From NCBI GenBank assembly GCA_046049675.1, contig JBJORA010000107.1, forward strand, positions 1 to 11,836: 11,836 nucleotides of DNA, given 5' to 3'. Every line of letters begins with the position of its first letter. Position 1 is the first letter of the stretch. Below, piece by piece: positions 8,179 to 11,836 of this stretch. The notes below the pieces were generated by a model. It was not told the DNA's origin and ran no database searches. It saw only the letters and a list, made by a program, of their open reading frames with translations. Origin of the DNA: CAIXQW01 sp046049675. Its GTDB lineage: Bacteria > Bacteroidota > Bacteroidia > Chitinophagales > Chitinophagaceae. Position numbers and translations under genes: made by a program.

Positions 8179-9048
8179 ATGAAAAAGATATTAGCAGCAT
8201 TATTACTAAGCGCGATGTGTACCAATGCATTTGCACAAGCGATCAACGTGCAAAAAGCCCTTAGCGAAGGTCTTATCAAAGCGACGTTTGTAAGTACAGG
8301 TACACATACAAATGAATCAATGGTTGCCACCATTCAAAACCTTACAGGTAAGGCCATAACTATTGAGCTACCAACAGGCTTGCAGTTTGAAAATAGCGAT
8401 ACGTTTCACCAGAATTTGTTGTTGTTACAGCCTGCGCTAGTTTCACTTTTACCTAAACGCTCAGCTACTGACACGCTAAAAGCAGTGTGCTACACGATGA
8501 GTAAAGGTTGTCCAATGGAAACTACCAATACCTTTAAGATTGTTGGTATGTGTAATGCCAATGTATTAGGTATTGCAAATCTCTGCAACACCTATAAGCA
8601 TTACGACTATAGCGCTCAGCGTGCTATTTGGGCTGCTTATGGTAGTGCTAGCCTAAATGAAGTAAATGGTTCTGATAGCGTTCAAATTATGAGTTTACGC
8701 AACGCCTTGGCAAAATTTATTCCAGAGAAGGTGCAACCATTTGATAATTCGTATAGGCAGCGTGCACAAATAACAGTTAGTCGTGAGCTTTTCTTTCATA
8801 CCATGGGTACAGACTATGTGCGTCAACTGAATGGTAACGAAACAATCGTTTATGGCATCTACGACGAAAATGATAGCCTTGTTGTTGCAGGCGGCAAAGT
8901 TACTGTACCACCTGCACCGTATAACGGCAGGCAACAGGTACGTTGGGATATCAATGCCGATCATCTCAACCCAAGTAAAAAATACTTCCTACGTTTTAAG
9001 GTTAACGGTGTTACTAGGGTAGAATTTATGTACGACTATTGGACTTAG
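8179..9048 (+). CDS. Secreted protein of unknown function with thioester-domain-like Cys and Gln motifs
   Basis: I cannot assign this 289-residue protein to a named family. It begins with a standard Sec signal peptide (MKKILAALLLSAMCTNAFA, cut after about residue 19). The C14 in that segment is not a lipobox. The first mature domain (about 21-160) has alternating beta patterns (MVATIQNLTGKAITIELPTG) and four cysteines: C104, C111, C125 and C136. It also has VCY at 103-105 and AQRAIW at 146-151. These two resemble the [YFL]C and TQxA(I/V)W motifs of thioester domains in Gram-positive adhesins, although the spacing is much shorter. The C-terminal part (about 215-289) looks like a small beta-sandwich (IVYGIYDENDSLVVAGGKV, then KKYFLRFKVNG). 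It follows the M61 gene on the same strand and ends 5 bases before the converging MATE gene. Periplasmic or surface location is inferred; its role is unknown. Confidence 0.75.
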   Translation: MKKILAALLLSAMCTNAFAQAINVQKALSEGLIKATFVSTGTHTNESMVATIQNLTGKAITIELPTGLQFENSDTFHQNLLLLQPALVSLLPKRSATDTLKAVCYTMSKGCPMETTNTFKIVGMCNANVLGIANLCNTYKHYDYSAQRAIWAAYGSASLNEVNGSDSVQIMSLRNALAKFIPEKVQPFDNSYRQRAQITVSRELFFHTMGTDYVRQLNGNETIVYGIYDENDSLVVAGGKVTVPPAPYNGRQQVRWDINADHLNPSKKYFLRFKVNGVTRVEFMYDYWT

Positions 9049-9063
9049 CAGTCCTAGATTTTT
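9041..9063 (+). terminator. Possible weak intrinsic terminator over the stop codon of the unknown secreted protein gene
   Basis: GGACT (9041-9045) and AGTCC (9050-9054) form a perfect 5-bp stem with a 4-base loop TAGC. TAGA follows, then five T residues (9059-9063) and a second T run after CGC. The gene's stop codon (TAG, 9046-9048) lies in the loop. The stem is short, so termination may be weak. There is no T run on the minus-strand side, so it would not serve the MATE gene. Confidence 0.35.
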
Positions 9064-10406
9064 CGCTTTTGCCAGTTGCCAAATTTTAGATACGTGGCAC
9101 TTACAATAAGCAGGAAAAACCAATACACAAATTCGCTTCCCCAAGCCCAACTTAGGTTCATACGAGCGCGCTCTATTACAAGGTAGATGTAAACAATGTA
9201 AACCGTTACGGCAGCAAACTCAATGCTCATGCTAACTGTTGTATTGCCTGTACCAGCAACGGCATTAAATACAACAGTACCTGCCGCCAATAAAATATTA
9301 GATACAATCACTACTATTAAAGGTGCCAAAGCTGCGCTTTGCAGCGCTGTATTATTGGTATAAATGCCTAGGAATTGGGTTCTAAATAGAAACAGAGCCA
9401 ATCCTGCAATTGTTGCAATACCAACACTTAGTATAGCACTTCGTTTTACTACAGCGGTTACATCCTGCAGACGCCCTTGACCAATCACATTGCTTACTGT
9501 AGCATTACAGCTACTTGCAAGTGCCCAACTACTTGCACCTGCAGTGCCAAATACGCTTCGCAAAATCTGTGAAATAGCTAATTCTTGCGCTCCTAAATGC
9601 TCGACGTAAATGTAAAAAAGTTCCCAGCTTGCAATGCTAAAAAAATATTGCATCATCACGGGTGCAGCAACCTTTAGAATAGTTAGCGAAAGTTTCATGT
9701 CGAACGGCCGAAAGAACTTGATAAAATAAATATTACCATAGCGATGTACAATAAAGATAATTGCTGCTAATAGTACAAATGCAACTTCACTAGCAATACT
9801 AGCTATGGCCGCACCTTGTATACCCAATGCAGGAAAACCAAATTTGCCAAAAATTAGCGCATAATCGCCAAGAATATTGACAGCAGTAGCTAATACCATG
9901 CATAGCAGTATGTATTGGCTTTTGCCAATGCTAATAAGAAACTGCACAAATAACTGCTGCAAGAAAAAGAATGGTAGACCCCATATACGTACGGTAATAA
10001 ACGTTGTTGCCAAAGCCTGCAAATCAGGGTTATGCAATTGCTGCTTAAATAGGGTGGGTGCAAACAGTAAGCTAACCAGCACACTTAAAGTACTAAGCAA
10101 CAAGCCAATTTTTAAGGCCGCACTAAGTATTTCGCCAATAGCGGTTCTATTTTCTTCGCCAGCACGTCTACTGAGTAGAATTTGCACACCGCTGCAAAGT
10201 CCTACAATCATCATGGTAAACACCATATAGTAAATGCTAGCAACGCCGTTTGCAGCTAATTCATTGGTGCCGTACTTGTCAAGAAAGTAGGTATTTGTTG
10301 CAAAATTGATCTGGTTAATCAAAATCCCCAACATTATTGGCGCGGCTAGGCTTATTAGCTGTTTATAACTGCCTTCTTTCTTAATGCTGTGGTTTGGCGA
10401 TGCCAT
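9054..10406 (-). CDS. MATE-family multidrug/toxin exporter
   Basis: A 450-residue polytopic inner-membrane protein with about twelve hydrophobic segments, the normal size for MATE (NorM/DinF-type) cation-coupled exporters. It opens with a short polar tail and the amphipathic segment SYKQLISLAAPIMLG, and continues with INQINFATNTYFLDKYGTNE and a loop region VQILLSRRAGEENR. The second half repeats the pattern (VAAPVMMQYFFSIASWELFY, then VSNVIGQGRL), as expected for the two-bundle fold. The exported substrate cannot be predicted. The ATG at 10406 gives the conserved N-terminus, and the next Met (25) would remove the start of helix 1. A perfect -7 box ends 5 bases before this ATG. It converges with the unknown secreted protein gene and diverges from the DUF3822 gene across 34 bases. 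Confidence 0.93.
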   Translation of the reverse strand: MASPNHSIKKEGSYKQLISLAAPIMLGILINQINFATNTYFLDKYGTNELAANGVASIYYMVFTMMIVGLCSGVQILLSRRAGEENRTAIGEILSAALKIGLLLSTLSVLVSLLFAPTLFKQQLHNPDLQALATTFITVRIWGLPFFFLQQLFVQFLISIGKSQYILLCMVLATAVNILGDYALIFGKFGFPALGIQGAAIASIASEVAFVLLAAIIFIVHRYGNIYFIKFFRPFDMKLSLTILKVAAPVMMQYFFSIASWELFYIYVEHLGAQELAISQILRSVFGTAGASSWALASSCNATVSNVIGQGRLQDVTAVVKRSAILSVGIATIAGLALFLFRTQFLGIYTNNTALQSAALAPLIVVIVSNILLAAGTVVFNAVAGTGNTTVSMSIEFAAVTVYIVYIYLVIERARMNLSWAWGSEFVYWFFLLIVSATYLKFGNWQKRKI

Positions 10407-10411
10407 TGTGA

Positions 10412-10419
10412 CAAAAATA
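10412..10419 (-). promoter_or_regulatory. Candidate -7 box (TATTTTTG) for the MATE gene
   Basis: On the minus strand this is TATTTTTG, an exact TAnnTTTG match, with only 5 bases between it and the MATE start codon. The predicted transcript start falls at or next to the ATG. I do not see a -33 TTTG at the usual spacing. The whole divergent gap is 34 bases, so the -33 region would lie inside the DUF3822 coding sequence. Confidence 0.4.
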
Positions 10420-10422
10420 TTC

Positions 10423-10430
10423 TATTATTG
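10423..10430 (+). promoter_or_regulatory. Weak candidate -7 box (TATTATTG) for DUF3822-rsmD
   Basis: TATTATTG matches five of the six fixed TAnnTTTG positions (A in place of the first T of TTTG) and lies 10 bases before the DUF3822 ATG at 10441. The nearest upstream TTTG (10393-10396) is 26 bases away, too far for a good -33 element. It almost abuts the opposing box at 10412-10419, so the two promoters could interfere. Confidence 0.25.
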
Positions 10431-10440
10431 CCGAGTATTG

Positions 10441-11265
10441 ATGAGTACCAGTAATGTCATATATGGTTCTTTAAGTAAAATACCTTCGCAAGCTAGGCTA
10501 TGTGCTGTTTTGCATATACAAAAGCAAGCCATAGGTACATGCTTATTAGATACCAATACAAGGCAAATTTTGTACCTAGCACAACACCAACCTAGCGACA
10601 GTTTGGTTGATGGTGACTTTCTCGCTGAGGTTACCCGTGATTTCAAAAAATTACAGATTGCAAGCTACGTTGACGCTGTTGACGATCCAAGGCAAATTGT
10701 TTTTCCTACCATATTTGATACAGAACAACAAGTGCATGCCTTGTTTAGAAACCACCACTTTGTTGAAGCTAATGAAGCAATTTTGCAACAAAGCATACCA
10801 TGGAAAAGTATGAGTGGCTATTTTGCGGCTAAACAAGAGGCAATGCAATTGCTTCATCACCATATGCCGCAAGTACAAATAGTGCAAGCACAATTATGCG
10901 GACTTCACAATTTTTTGGATAACCCCGAAACGGATATTGTCTACTTACAAATTGCACACAAATATTTTAGTCTTAGCTATTTCGATAAGAAACTAATGCT
11001 ACACAATACATTCGAGTATCAAAGCTCTATAGACATGGTGTACCAACTGCATAAACTTTGCGAGGTATACCAATTAAACAATGATATAGCTATTAGCATC
11101 AGTGGCGTAGAAAGTGTAAACCATATCGCTGTCTTGAAAAAGCAGTATAATAATGTAAAACACAACGCTCATCCTGCTGGCTTACTCTACTTGCCACAAA
11201 TGAGCACCCAACAGCACGAGCCATTTGTAACCTTGTATTTAATTGCAAAAGCATGCGTATCGTAG
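10441..11265 (+). CDS. DUF3822 family protein
   Basis: A 274-residue soluble protein with no signal peptide or membrane segment. I recognise it as DUF3822 from its length, general pattern and position directly before rsmD, an arrangement I recall from many Bacteroidota. Its function is not established. The last third (TDIVYLQIAHKYFSLSYFD, a basic LMLHNTFEYQ segment, then NDIAISISGVESV) resembles the second half of actin-like ATPase (ASKHA, PilM/FtsA-type) folds. That is my inference from pattern only, and I do not see a convincing phosphate-binding loop. An in-frame ATG at 10384 lies inside the opposing MATE gene; I prefer 10441, which starts right after a promoter-like box. It overlaps rsmD by 13 bases, indicating co-transcription and probably translational coupling. 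Confidence 0.8.
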   Translation: MSTSNVIYGSLSKIPSQARLCAVLHIQKQAIGTCLLDTNTRQILYLAQHQPSDSLVDGDFLAEVTRDFKKLQIASYVDAVDDPRQIVFPTIFDTEQQVHALFRNHHFVEANEAILQQSIPWKSMSGYFAAKQEAMQLLHHHMPQVQIVQAQLCGLHNFLDNPETDIVYLQIAHKYFSLSYFDKKLMLHNTFEYQSSIDMVYQLHKLCEVYQLNNDIAISISGVESVNHIAVLKKQYNNVKHNAHPAGLLYLPQMSTQQHEPFVTLYLIAKACVS

Positions 11266-11801
11266 GAGGCAGCTTGGGTGGAAGGCGTATAACACCACCT
11301 GCACAAATGCCACATACAAGGCCCACAACAGATATTGCCAAAGAGGGCTTGTTTAACACATTACAAAATATGATTGACTTTGAAGATATTCATTGTCTTG
11401 ATTTATTCGGCGGAACTGGCTGCATTAGTTACGAACTAGCTAGTAGAGGTGCTGCAAGCATCGTCAATGTAGAAAAAGACCCAACAATGTTCGCGTTCAT
11501 TAAAAAAACTGCCGAGCAATTAAAGATTTCTGTTATTAAACAACTGCGATTAGATGTCTTTAAGTATTTAGAAAATGCTAATGAAGCCTTTGATTTCATA
11601 TTTGCTGGTCCTCCATACGCCTTGGGTACAATAGATGATTTGCCGCGCATCATTGTCAGCAAGCAATTACTTAAGCCTGGTGGTGTATTTGTGCTTGAAC
11701 ATACCCCCCGTAATGCATACGAAGATTTTGAATTATTTACTAAGGCAAAAAATTACGGTACAACTATCTTTAGTTTTTTCTGTATGCCCGACCAAGCATA
11801 G
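11253..11801 (+). CDS. rsmD: 16S rRNA (guanine-966-N2)-methyltransferase
   Basis: RsmD methylates N2 of G966 in 16S rRNA using S-adenosylmethionine. The 182-residue length is typical. Visible family features are the start MRIVGG, the RPTTDIAKEGLFN motif (23-35), the SAM-binding DLFGGTG (50-56), an acidic strand-2 end (NVEKD), and a late GGVFVLEHTPRN segment. The catalytic motif IV, normally (D/N)PP(Y/F), reads G119-P-P-Y122 here (FAGPPYAL). The Gly codon GGT is one base from Asp GAT. This may be a lineage-wide state or may affect activity. The ATG at 11253 lies within the end of the DUF3822 gene, 13 bases overlapping, so the two are translated from one mRNA. A GGAGG just after the start codon is coding sequence, not a ribosome binding site. 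Confidence 0.93.
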   Translation: MRIVGGSLGGRRITPPAQMPHTRPTTDIAKEGLFNTLQNMIDFEDIHCLDLFGGTGCISYELASRGAASIVNVEKDPTMFAFIKKTAEQLKISVIKQLRLDVFKYLENANEAFDFIFAGPPYALGTIDDLPRIIVSKQLLKPGGVFVLEHTPRNAYEDFELFTKAKNYGTTIFSFFCMPDQA

Positions 11802-11836
11802 AAGATTCACACATTTACCATAACTTGCAGCATCAT

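Noticed and set aside
8209..8235. Possible lipoprotein signal (Cys14) in the unknown secreted protein
   Set aside because: The residue before Cys is Met, which does not fit a lipobox; the AFA-Q site downstream is a good signal peptidase I site.
9877..10230. 117-codon open frame on the plus strand opposite the MATE gene
   Set aside because: It is antisense to a clear membrane protein gene, with a Cys/Lys/Asn-rich composition and no recognisable domain.
11261..11268. GTAGGAGG resembling a Shine-Dalgarno sequence
   Set aside because: It lies just after the rsmD start codon and encodes its conserved VGG; no suitable start follows it.
11802..11836. Possible end or start of another gene at the right edge
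   Set aside because: Only 35 bases; two of the three minus-strand frames contain stops and nothing is recognisable.

Overview
This is a stretch of ordinary chromosome from a member of the Bacteroidota, probably near the Chitinophagales. The order-level placement is inference from remembered family resemblance. The evidence is a type IX secretion (T9SS) surface protein with an NYPNPF-type C-terminal domain, a Bacteroidota-type PurM, a DUF3822-rsmD pair, genes without Shine-Dalgarno sequences, several TAnnTTTG (Bacteroidota -7) boxes, and a GC content of roughly 40% judged by eye. I see no tRNA, rRNA, CRISPR, insertion sequence, phage or plasmid feature. No stretch over 300 bases lacks a gene; the longest gap is 115 bases.

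Layout. The left edge cuts into a large plus-strand gene, the C-terminal 889 residues of a PorU2-like C25-family T9SS protein (1-2670). Converging on it is a small minus-strand gene for a standalone HsdR-N (PD-(D/E)xK) domain protein. A metallo-beta-lactamase-fold hydrolase (plus) and ribF (minus) then converge so tightly that their ends overlap. ribF diverges from purM (plus). Next on the plus strand are a secreted M61-like metallopeptidase and a secreted protein of unknown function. The latter converges with a MATE exporter (minus), which diverges from a DUF3822 gene overlapping rsmD. The last 35 bases hold nothing I can call.

How the genes relate. Most are single-gene units in alternating orientation, so this is a patchwork of housekeeping genes (ribF, purM, rsmD), envelope or secreted proteins (PorU2-like, M61, the unknown protein, MATE) and one possible nuclease, not one pathway. 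The only clear operon is DUF3822-rsmD (13-base overlap). I found no convincing new multi-gene system. The points most worth a second look are a thioester-domain-like Cys/Gln pair in the unknown secreted protein, a GPPY in place of (D/N)PPY in RsmD, promoter boxes so close to two start codons that leaderless mRNAs are suggested, and three convergent gene pairs with almost no room for terminators.
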